64,000 bases of DNA from Escarpia spicata. Its lineage: Eukaryota; Annelida; Polychaeta; Sabellida; Siboglinidae. How positions within the stretch are numbered: position 1 is the first letter of the stretch; each line of letters starts with the position of its first letter. The stretch lies in assembly GCA_963995525.1 (NCBI GenBank), contig OZ023213.1:45335794-45399793 (forward strand). The letters run 5' to 3'. Shown here piece after piece: positions 12,836 through 23,190 of this stretch. The notes beneath the pieces were generated by a model. It saw only the letters and a list, made by a program, of their open reading frames with translations. It did no database searches and was not told the origin of the DNA. Position numbers and translations under genes: made by a program.

Positions 12836-13015
12836 GAAAGGGAGAGAGGTAGCAGAAGAAAGAAAGGAGGGAAGGGGAGAGAATAGGGAAGAGGGAGAGA
12901 GGTAGCAGAAGAAAGAAAGGAGGGAAGGGGAGAGAATAGGGAAGAGGGAGAGAGGTAGCAGAAAAAAGAAAGGAGGGAAGGGGAGAGAATAGGGAAGAGG
13001 GAGAGAGGGGTAATG
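12836..13015 (+). repeat. 53-bp purine-rich tandem repeat, about 3.3 copies
   Basis: The GGTAGCAGAAGAAAG word recurs at 12848, 12901 and 12954, giving a 53-bp period. Units are almost identical and nearly all purine on the + strand. Minus-strand ORFs here are artefacts of composition. Confidence 0.9.
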
Positions 13016-14302
13016 GAGGCTTAGTGAGGGAGAAAATAGGCAGATAGGAAGATGGAATAAAGTAGAGATATGAGAAGAGAGATGACAGGACAAAGTGGGG
13101 CCATAAGTGTAGGGATTGAGGGAGATGAGAAAGCATGTCTGGTGCACGGTTTACTACCCAGGAAAAAACTTGGCATCTGTCTAAATTTCAACAGCTGGAG
13201 GTCGTATTCATCACTGTTTATGCATCGCTTGGAAGAAAGCAAGAAGAGAACTTCTAAAGTGGGTCTGTGTGAATGAGGCTGGGCTTACATGTCTAATGCT
13301 GTGACTGTGTGGCTTACACCCAGCTGACACCTTGCACCTGCTAGAGGCCTGACTTGGCAACCAGGAGCTGATGTTTCTATAGGCCCAGTCTCAAGTGGGT
13401 TTTTGCATGTGTGGCCACACAGAGGGACTGTTATTTATGAGCTAAGTGGAAACAGAAATTGAAAAGCAGCTAGGAACGCAGATATGCCAAGTGATTGGCA
13501 AAGGCTAGGTCACGCATAACTGCATTGCCACAACAGACACCATCACTCATCAGCATTGTCTAATTGTGTCCGATTGATTTTGAGCATTCCCCTTATATCT
13601 TGCTTGATCAAAACCTCTTCTCTAATGTCAGATGTTGACCTCATTTGCTATGTGTTACATTGTCACTGTGGGCATTAAACAAAATGCATGGCTGCTGTGG
13701 TCCAAAGGCAAGTGAGGAACAAATGTCATATCAGTGATGTTCATTTGAGCTCTACTGCTCTGTTTAGTCACATGGGTGGGATCTAGGGGGTGTATACCCC
13801 AGGGGGTAGGCCTCCAGATATCCTCCAGCAGACGTAGAATTCAGTGTGCATATTGTCTGAACACTATTGATATGAAATCTTTGCAGATGGCTTTGTTGAG
13901 CACTGGCAGGGATGATGGATGCCCGGCCTCTGAGGGAGGTTAAGTGGGCTCTGGTGGGTAGGCAATCAAGCCTGTTTCGACAAGGTTGGCTGCTCTCTCG
14001 AGTAGATGATTTATCAAGTTGCTTGCCACAACAGTTGGCATTCCCGCTGAGGAGAAACGAGACAAAAACACCACCATAGGTGCTTGACGGATCACACTGG
14101 CGCTTCTTGCTGAATTCATGCCACCGTACAGACATTGTGGCATTGCGTTTGTGTCGTTGACATTCCGGGCCACTAGAGGGGGCGTGGTTCAACTCCCACC
14201 ATGTGTGTGTGTAAATATATGTATAGATGTTTGCTCGGGATCAAATATCTGGTGGCTTTGATGCAGGTATTTATGTGTTCCTTCTGCCGTTGGAGACAGT
14301 TG
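13016..14302 (+). other. Intron A-B, middle part
   Basis: No exon was recognised. A 142-codon minus-strand ORF (13764-14192) has no family signature, no poly(A) or splice context that I can see, and overlapping ORFs in another frame. Confidence 0.5.
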
Positions 14303-15440
14303 GAGACAGTTGTATGTTGATGTGAAGGGTTCAGCTTCGCTTCCTTTGAAGGCTCATTTGCCAAGAGTGCTCAGGCAGTTGTGACAACGTGAGACAGTTG
14401 TACGTTGATGTGAAGGGTTCAGCTTCGCTTCCTTTGAAGGCTCATTTGCCAAGAGTGCTCAGGCAGTTGTGACACTGTGAGACAGTTGTATGTTGATGTG
14501 AAGGGTTCAGCTTCGCTTCCTTTGAAGGCTCATTTGCCAAGATTGCTCAGGCAGTTGTGACAACGTGAGACAGTTGTATGTTGATGTGAAGGGTTCAGCT
14601 TCGCTTCCTTTGAAGGCTCATTTGCCAAGAGTGCTCAGGCAGTTGTGACAACGTGAGACAGTTGTATGTTGATGTGAAGGGTTCAGCTTCGCTTCCTTTG
14701 AAGGCTCATTTGCCAAGAGTGCTCAGGCAGTTGTGACACCGTGAGACAGTTGTACGTTGATGTGAAGGGTTCAGCTTCGCTTCCTTTGAAGGCTCATTTG
14801 CCAAGAGTGCTCAGGCAGTTGTGACACCGTGAGACAGTTGTACGTTGATGTGAAGGGTTCAGCTTCGCTTCCTTTGAAGGCTCATTTGCCAAGAGTGCTC
14901 AGGCAGTTGTGACACCGTGAGACAGTTGTATGTTGATGTGAAGGGTTCAGCTTCGCTTCCTTTGAAGGCTCATTTGCCAAGAGTGCTCAGGCAGTTGTGA
15001 CAACGTGAGACAGTTGTACGTTGATGTGAAGGGTTCAGCTTCGCTTCCTTTGAAGGCTCATTTGCCAAGAGTGCTCAGGCAGTTGTGACAACGTGAGACA
15101 GTTGTACGTTGATGTGAAGGGTTCAGCTTCGCTTCCTTTGAAGGCTCATTTGCCGAGAGTGCTCAGGCAGTTGTGACAACGTGAGAGAGTTGTACGTTGA
15201 TGTGAAGGGTTCAGCTTCGCTTCCTTTGAAGGCTCATTTGCCGAGAGTGCTCAGGCAGTTGTGACACCGTGAGACAGTTGTACGTTGATGTGAAGGGTTC
15301 AGCTTCGCTTCATTTGAAGGCTAATTTGCCAAGAGTGCTCAGGCAGTTGTGACACTGTGAGACAGTTGTATGTTGATGTGAAGGGTTCAGCTTCGCTTCC
15401 TTTGAAGGCTCATTTGCCCAGGCAGTTGTGACTATGTGAG
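14303..15440 (+). repeat. 88-bp minisatellite, 13 copies
   Basis: The word GAAGGGTTCAGCTTCGCTTC starts at 14324 and then every 88 bp to 15380, giving 13 highly similar units. The last unit lacks about 9 bp. Variable sites include ACAACGTGAG, ACACCGTGAG and ACACTGTGAG, and TGTATG versus TGTACG. The period is not a multiple of three, so no ORF persists. High identity points to recent or ongoing homogenisation. Confidence 0.95.
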
Positions 15441-17009
15441 CTTCAGAGCTTCACGTTACAGTGTGGATAGCAGTTGTCTTTGAGCAGTGCTGTTGGATTG
15501 CGGAAATGTACTATAATGTTGGTGAATGGTGCTTATCAGTGCCGCTCGTTTGCAATGGTGCTACTGTTGTTTGGTGCTGTTGTTACTGGGCCTTGCTGTG
15601 TTTACTACTTGCTATATAGCAGGGTTATTTATAGAGGTAGTGTGTGGTTTACAGGTGTTTATTGGTTCAAAGAGCCTGTTACACTGAGATGCAATAATGA
15701 ATTCATTGTCGGTATTGATACCAAGTGTAGGGGTGTCTTTCAGAAGGTTGCCTGCATTATGTGTTCTTGGATCTCGAAGTACTTGCCTCGACTGCAATGA
15801 CCACATAGTTTCTATTACTTATTAATCACCAAGTCTACATTTTTGCTACTGTATATGTTTTAGGGAGTTTTTCTTTCTTTTGAATTGTCACGCTGGTTGT
15901 GGGACACTTTGAATGATGTCAATGAGAAGTGTTCACTGGTTTTATGTTTCATGTTTTCTACTTGTCTAAGGTATGGCAAAATGTATAAATCATCCTGCTC
16001 CATTTCTAATCTAGTGTGCTTAGCAACAATTGGGGTTATTGAGATTTCCAAGACTCTTGGCTTAGTGACATTGATTTGGTTTGGAAATAAACAGATGCCA
16101 GGTTTTATAACAAATCTCCTGAGCCCAGTCATTCCCTTGAGGCATTCATTATATCTGACAAGCCAGCTCCACAAAGTATGGATGCCAATTCATGTGGTCT
16201 GCCATTAAGGAATGGTCCACGAGCATCTTGGGAGATTTTCCACTTTCGCTGATTACCAAAGAAACGATCGAATAAAGCATTCTCCGCTTGTTGGTATGTA
16301 ATTAGCCGCCTGGTGGTTCGTGCAGGAAACGATACTGGTTTGCCGGCATCCAATATTGCTGACATCCCCTAGCAGCATGGATCAATCAAATCCCCAAAGA
16401 TTACCGTAGCGGTATTAACTGCTCGGCATTATGGGAATACGCAGAAATTGAGCAAACAAATATGCAGCTTTGGATCACGGTACAGACGCCGGACGACAGC
16501 GGCGCGCGGTATCGTGCACACAATCAATTCGTGTTGCTTCGTTAGGAATCTGGTTAATTATTCACAAGTTAGCAGCAGGGAGGTAAATTGCTGTAACTCA
16601 CTATGGCTGTGATGAATCGATTGACTAGCTACAGATGCCGAAGCGAAGTTAGGTTATTAGAGCTAAGGCAACATTAGTAACGAACGCATTTTAGGAGTGT
16701 GGACTCTCTTTCATATGTGACCCAGTAAAATGTGACAGAAACTGAAAAATTATATATAATATATCTTTTAATGCAGTGTAGAAAATCACCGTAGTATGTA
16801 AATCAGGTTATTCCTTCATTAATTGCTGACTTATTAGTTTGGTTATTGCGCGTGTTTGCGTGTCTGTAGGAAAGTGTGGGGTACATTGTTTGTGGAATTT
16901 CTGCAAGGTTGTAGAGTGTATCCAAACGTAATTTCTGCACACAGAAAAGTAACGAAGGGAGCTATTAGATTGGAAATTATTTCTAATGAAATGTCTTTGT
17001 TTTTTGCAG
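15441..17009 (+). other. Intron A-B, last part, up to microexon B
   Basis: No exon was recognised. A CpG-rich patch at 16430-16680 is listed separately. The 3' end is the pyrimidine-rich acceptor of the 30-nt exon. Confidence 0.55.
16430..16680. promoter_or_regulatory. CpG-rich intronic patch, candidate cis-element
   Basis: This contains a dense CpG cluster (ACGCCGGACGACAGCGGCGCGCGGTATCG region, described in parts) within CpG-poor intron, followed by TTAATTATTC homeodomain-like sites. Low-methylation regulatory DNA is one explanation. Confidence 0.3.
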
Positions 17010-17039
17010 TGTGACAGCGAATCTGAGGCCGAATCGAAA
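17010..17039 (+). CDS. AUTS2: AUTS2-like 30-nt microexon B (CDSESEAESK)
   Basis: Ten codons lie between TTTTTTGCAG and GTAAGT, phase 0 at both ends, so the exon can be skipped without changing frame. The peptide CDSESEAESK corresponds to the CDSDSDQEEK block of vertebrate AUTS2, which sits directly before the ASDA block; here the following exon begins TSDA. Serines 3 and 5 fit the CK2 consensus (S-x-x-E/D). That is of interest because the AUTS2-PRC1 complex contains CK2, but phosphorylation here is inference. Vertebrate AUTS2 appears to have about a dozen extra residues before this block, so the exon is shorter in this species. It is too short to be found by ORF length; it was located by splice sites, phase and motif. 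Confidence 0.75.
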
Positions 17040-17327
17040 GTAAGTTGTAGTTTCTTCTGTACAGTTGTTTATGAGAGGATCTCTGTCATGGGCATCTTTA
17101 CTGGTAATGACACTCCTTGTATTTTGAAGCCATAGTGTTGTGTGGGATTTTGCTCCATGTGTTGTCGTTATTTTTGTGTGTGTCTATGTTGTGTTGACCA
17201 ATTAGTATTTGGCTTGGTGTTTGTTGTTCCTTCGGGCATATGTACATAGGTGTTGCGGTACATAAGAAATAGTTTCTTTCCGCCAACTCTCTTGTTAACC
17301 TAATGACGATCCTTAAATTGAGGTTGT

Positions 17328-17512
17328 TTGTTCCGTTACCCAGAATCACAAGGGGTTGTAATTATTAGCAGGAAGTTTGCTGAATCAGTCGTACTCCATC
17401 CCTATTTGTGGTCAGCAGTGTGGGAACCATCCAACTTTAAAGGTATCCATGGGTAAGAATTAATGCTTTGGCAGTAAGTGCAAATAATGGCTGTTTACAA
17501 ATTGAATGTGTG
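17328..17512 (+). repeat. Dispersed ~200-bp family R1, copy 1
   Basis: It shares TGTTCCGTTACCC, TTTGCTGAATCAG, GTGTGGGAACCATCCAACTT and GTTTACAAATTGAATGT in order with 52774-52960, and in reverse orientation with about 29600-29810 and 60130-60325. Copies are diverged. No coding capacity is seen; it is probably a SINE or MITE-like non-autonomous element. Confidence 0.7.
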
Positions 17513-18187
17513 GTTTACAATTTTGAGTGCACAACTTTCAAATTGGGAACATTGTTTCAGGCTTATTACATGCAAATTATATTATTTATTGTGGTATTAA
17601 GAAAATATATAAATGTCAATAAATAATAAAATAAAACAAATAATACTTTTATTTAGGTTTTAAATTCTCTTATTCATGTGTATTGTGTAGACAATTTTAA
17701 TAATTGTGTACAAAACAATCACAACACTAAAAATATACTCCACAGTTTGTACAAAACAAACGTAAGTGAAACATTTCATTTAAAATGTTAAAAGAATTGC
17801 CTTCGGAAATTGACAGTCTTAATTAATTGGTGTTCAACTCAACTAATTGTAATTAGACCTCCATTAACTTCCACCCCTGTCCACTAATGCTCCTGGCACT
17901 GACCAGGCCTGCACTGACCACATGTAAAGACCAGTCTAGTCTGATCCAGCTTATCAGGCCCATACATATTTTTGTCAGTGTAAGGTTGTGCAAAGTACAA
18001 TTTTAAATAGATCCTAGATCTGGTAGGGTTAGCTTGTTGGCACTACTCTCGGGGCACCACCCCAGAACACCACTCTAATAGCACCACTCTGTAATAAATA
18101 ATAGGTTTTAAAATATATGAAAATGAGCATATCTGTAAGGCTGTTTTTAAGCCATATTTATAATGTGGTAATACAAAAAAGTAAAGG

Positions 18188-18260
18188 TAAGTTCCTATAT
18201 AGCGCAGTATCCAGTCCTCAGGACTGCTCAAAGCACTTTACACTTTACTCCCTGGCAGAC
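18188..18260 (+). repeat. Dispersed repeat R2, copy 1
   Basis: AGTATCCAGTCCTCAGGACT, followed by GCTCAAAGCACTT, is repeated at about 47197-47245. It contains a small palindrome (CAGTCCT-C-AGGACTG). Confidence 0.75.
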
Positions 18261-20599
18261 CTGTTCAATCTCACAGGCAGGTTATATATAGAACATTTGT
18301 ACCAATTGGCCAGCTATAATTATCCCCTTGAAGTCATATATTACCACCCCTCAGTGGTTTACCCTTTGTGCCCCAGAAATGCTGAATAGTTTGTACCTAA
18401 CCCACCCAGTAATTATGACAAAGCCACAGGTATGTTTTACTTCCTTAGTTAACAGGGGTTTAGTTGGCCAATGGTCCATATCCCCTTAGATACCCTGGGG
18501 TTGAGTGGAATCCAGTTAAAAGGATTTGGAAAGCCCCCCAGGTGCTAACACTGCTGTGTACATAAACCTAGCCAAGGCTGTTGACAAACTACTCAGTCTA
18601 GTAGTCTAGCACTGACTCACTTAAAGGGCCTGTCTACCGCCACAAGTAACAGCTCCAGTGCCTTACAGGCGGTGCATGACAACTGGCCATGGTTTTATAA
18701 ATAATTTATTTATGTGATTAATTTAACATGTTCATTTGTCCCCATGCCAGGGTTCTGGCTACTAGAGCGGGTATTTATTTTACTAAGTGGTTATTTACAT
18801 TTTCAGAAATGTTGTATATTATTATTCATTTTGGTAAAGTTGTTCTGTGTTAGATAGTTTAATCATTTACGGATTACAGATTTATTTTGCCAGTCAGGTG
18901 TATGCTATGGATGGACAGTTGAAGAACACTAATTGAATTATTGCAAAATAAAAAAAATAACTAAATACTCTAAATAAGTTATTTTTTTCAATAAATAAAT
19001 CTGAAACAAGTCAAAATAAAAAATAGGCCAGTGTTTTCATTTCAACAAGAACTGTTCCACAGCAAACATTATTGGGAAACACAAAGTGATGAACTAATGG
19101 GTCCTCTAAATGGTTACACCCTCTAAATATTAGGGTTTGTTTACATGCAAAAAATGTGTGTTTGATCATTTAGATTCAGCCTAGATACCATCAACAACAG
19201 AAATGTTATCTGACAGTGCTTGTGCAAAACTTAACAATAATTGATGATAAAATCAAGTTAAGTTCCATTTCTAGGCAATCATGTCCCCGCCTAATTGAAT
19301 TGTGCTGATGTCATAATCGCGCTTTGAACTGGATAACATGATTTTGCCATACTCTGCCTTGGGTAATCTGATCATAATCATATGATTCAATATGGCATCC
19401 GTTATTAATACTGGTAATTCTTGTCGAAATTGCCAAAAAGCATTTTAGGATCGCAATGAATTATGGAATTAGATTTGCGTATCGCTTGTGTATTATGGAG
19501 CTGCAGGAGAATGAGAAGATTATCAATCACATTGGCATGGATGATGTGTTTTAATCACGGCAGAATTATCGAAAACGGTGCCATGTCTGAAGTACTTTCG
19601 AAGTCCTCATTATTGATTGGACGTTTGTGGCCAGTGCTTTGATGCAGAAGCCTAGATACATGAGATTTGGGCGATTTATCATATCTAATTTCCCATGTTT
19701 AAATTAGTACGATTTGCAAGTGGCCTTGTGGAATGAATCAGTGTTATAGTTTGGTATAAATTAGAGAGGGTAATTGGGTTTGGGGTGCAGGATTGTCCAT
19801 CCTATAATTAGGGAGTGTGATGTTGTAAAACGCTCATTTTAGATTTGTTTTATTGGTACATTGTCTATTGTAAATTTACACCTGGTGTCATTCTGCGAAG
19901 TTGATATGTAAATATTGTTTCAGTGTGTGAAATTAACACCAACTAAGAGGGAAGGTGATGTATATTATGATAATGCTTAGTAAATTAATAATATATTATT
20001 AATAAAGGTGTGCTTTATGGCAGTAACTCATAACATATAATCTACAGGCATATATAAAGTGTTGCATAAGAGGAAAGTGCAGTTTAGAAATACATGAGGT
20101 TGGGGCAAATTATGTTTTACAACAACTACAATAACAAACATTGGAAAAATAGCATATTTAAAAAAGAGGATAGGTCCAATTAAAGAAACATAGAGCAGTT
20201 ACTTTTAGAAGAATTGCATGATTTAAAAAACAAGATGAAAAGCAATTTAAAAACAAATGAAATAGTGCAATTTTATTAGAGATTATTGATATTTCAGCTC
20301 TAGTAGGGAATACCATTGATGGAATGTCTGTGATGGATTCAGGCGTTATTGACAGCAACCATAAATGAGCTTCCTGTTTCTCATATAAAAAGGATGATGT
20401 TAAGGAGTCATGTAGAAGGATGTGGATGTTAGGCAAAGTAATTTCTTTTCCCCAGGCTTCTGTCAAGGTTATAAGGATATAATCTGAGTGGTTTTTCCCA
20501 GTGGGCAGACAGACTAACAGAACCAGTGTGGGGGGGGGGCTTGTGGGAGCCTCCACTCTGTTGACGTGTGCCTTTAAATCTTTAATAAAGTTGATCTAA

Positions 20600-20830
20600 T
20601 TTGGACGCTGGCAGCTGGCTGTATGTTGGCCATAACTCGCGATACATACAGCAGCGTGTGTTGCTGGCATAATAGACCTGTTACAGTGATTAGGCGCGGT
20701 CGCGTGCCTTGTATGCACTTCGCGATAATTACATTGTAAATTTGCGAGTCACGTTGGACACATTTGCCGCCGGCCGTTCCCACAAGGTGGCAGCTTATTG
20801 ATGGCGGGTGTTCATCTTTGGACAATTGCG
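20600..20830. promoter_or_regulatory. CpG-rich intronic patch, candidate cis-element
   Basis: There are many CpGs in about 230 bp (TAGGCGCGGTCGCGTGCC, TTCGCGATAATTAC, TTGCCGCCGGCCGTTCC) inside CpG-poor intron, with a TAATTA-type core. The regulatory role is inferred only. Confidence 0.3.
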
Positions 20831-22047
20831 TTGCATAACTTTGTGTATTGTGGTACTAATCCAGCCAGATAATGCTGTTATTAAAATAATTGATCTGCTC
20901 CGCCTGTGGCAGTGTTCTTACTGCATTAAGGGGACAACAATGCCGGATGGATGGTGATGGTGCTTTGGTGCACATAGTGCCAGTTTCGGGCACTATTGGG
21001 AATGTATTGAGTTTCATCTTCTGCAGTTGATAGTAGTAATATGATTCTAAACATCAGGAACACATGAGCTCAGAGGTGCAAGAAAGGAAATCATTAGTCA
21101 TGAACACTGACATACAGAAGTCATCATCAGAAGGGAATGCCAAGGATTTAGGGTGATAAAGCAGTTTCAAATAATGAACAAATTCTACGGAAGGTAGATT
21201 TGAAGTTATTCCAGAATTAGGCACTATTATAAATTAATTCTTAACTTTCATCAAATGTAGGCCTATGTACAGACTACAGGCCATTATTAGGTTGGTCATG
21301 AGACTCATGACAGTGTTATGACTTTGAGTGCACATACTTGGACACTCAATCACAGAATTGGAGTTTGAATTATCATGCTGCCATTAAAAAAATGGGCAGT
21401 TATGGTCATAATAATTTAATTCACTCAATTGTATGACTGCAAAGATGTACACATTTGTCAGCAGTATTATTTATTGTAAAAAACCTGTAAAATTACATCC
21501 TTAACATTGTACATATTACTGTCAACATTAAATTTAAAGTTTTTTAATCTTTGAGACATGACCATAACAAAATGTTTTGTAAATAAAAAATATGCTGACA
21601 TTTACTTTTTCATTAGAACACAAAACAAAGATCTGATTAGCAGAAGACATCAAGGACTGATGTCCCACAACAACAACTAAATTGACACAGTGACTACCAA
21701 AGTGACAGTGACTAAGCCTTCCTGAAACAGTTGTTTATATCAGTATACAATTCCAGCAGGTTGCCAAGTAAGCGCATGGCGTCACATCAGTCACATCCCA
21801 ATTTCATTAGTGACTCGGCGGACCCTGTTTTCTCATTTCCACTCTCGGGCACAGAGCCTAATCGTGTTACTTTTGAATCAGAAAGATTGCATGAAATTGG
21901 TCCCGTCGGAGAAATATTTGCCACCAGGGAGCACCTGTTTAGCAATTGAGCAGTGATGAAGCTCGTAAAACGGCTGCAAGTTTTTCACCTGACCTGCAGT
22001 AAATGTTGGTTCGATGGGAGTTTGGCAAATTGACTTTCACAGGAGTT

Positions 22048-23190
22048 TCACTACACTAGGCCTTGTGTTACAATGTGTCAATGTTTAGGGTTTACACTAC
22101 ACATCAGTAGGCCTTGTGTCACAATGTGTCAGTATCTAAGGTTTACACTACACAGCAGTAGGCCTTGTGTTACAATGTGTCAGTGTCTAGGGTTTACACT
22201 ACACAGCAGTAGGCATTGTGTTACAATGTGTCAATGTTTAGGGTTTACACTACACATCAGTAGGCCTTGTGTCACAATGTGTCAGTATCTAGGGTTTACA
22301 CTACACAGCAGTAGGCCTTGTGTCACAATGTGTCAGTGTCTAGGGTTTACACTACACAGCAGTAGGCCTTGTGTCACAATGTGTCAATGTTTAGGGTTTA
22401 CACTACACAGCAGTAGGCCTTGTGTCACAATGTGTCAGTGTCTAGGGTTTACACTACACAGCAGTAGGCCTTGTGTTACAATGTGTCAATGTTTAGGGTT
22501 TACACTACACAGCAGTAGGCCTTGTGTCACAATGTGTCAATGTTTAGGGTTTACACTACACATCAGTAGCCCTTGTGTCACAATGTGTCAGTATCTAGGG
22601 TTTACACTACACAGCAGTAGGCCTTGTGTCACAATGTGTCAGTGTCTAGGGTTTACACTACACAGCAGTAGGCCTTGTGTCACAATGTGTCAGTGTCTAG
22701 GGTTTACACTACACAGCAGTAGGCCTTGTGTCACAATGTGTCAATGTTTAGGGTTTACACTACACATCAGTAGGCCTTGTGTCACAATGTGTCAGTGTCT
22801 AGGGTTTACACTACACAGCAGTAGACCTTGTGTCACAATGTGTCAGTGTCTAGGGTTTACACTACACAGCAGTAGGCCTTGTGTTACAATGTGTCAATGT
22901 TTAGGGTTTACACTACACAGCAGTAGGCCTTGTGTCACAATGTGTCAGTGTCTAGGATTTACACTACACAGCAGTAGGCCTTGTGTCACAATGTGTCAGT
23001 GTCTAGGGTTTACACTACACAGCAGTAGGCCTTGTGTTACAATGTGTCAATGTCTAGGATTTACACTACACAGCAGTAGGCCTTGTGTCACAATGTGTCA
23101 GTGTATAATTTACACTACACAGCAGTAAGCCTTGTATTGCAAGTTCACTCTGTGTGACTTACACTCCACAGCAGTAAGCCTGGTGTTACA
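22048..23190 (+). repeat. 51-bp minisatellite, about 21 copies
   Basis: Unit core ACAATGTGTCAGTGTCTAGG then GTTTACACTACACAGCAGTA recurs every 51 bp. At least three unit types (TCAATGTTTAG, TCAGTGTCTAG, TCAGTATCTAG) occur in a semi-regular order. Since 51 is a multiple of three and one frame lacks stops, a 351-codon ORF with a 17-residue repeat (MCQCLGFTLHSSRPCVT) runs through it. I treat that as a by-product: no splice context, no conserved domain, intronic position. Confidence 0.93.

Larger units (their letters stand above)
17513..22047 (+). other. Intron B-C, first part
   Basis: Mostly AT-rich. It holds a dispersed repeat fragment (18188-18260) and CpG-rich patches (about 19260-19740 and 20600-20830). 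A run of about ten G lies near 20531. No exon was recognised; the ORFs at 20158-20825 have no signature. Confidence 0.5.

Noticed and set aside
14168..14182. CTCF site at CCACTAGAGGGGGCG
   Set aside because: Has extra G residues that shift the core spacing away from the consensus.
13764..14192. 142-codon minus-strand ORF as a nested gene
   Set aside because: No recognised motif, a second overlapping frame is also open, and no promoter or poly(A) signal context was seen.
22073..23128. 351-codon repeat ORF as a real protein gene
   Set aside because: The 51-bp minisatellite unit is a multiple of three with one stop-free frame; intronic, no promoter or splice evidence. Kept only as a finding.
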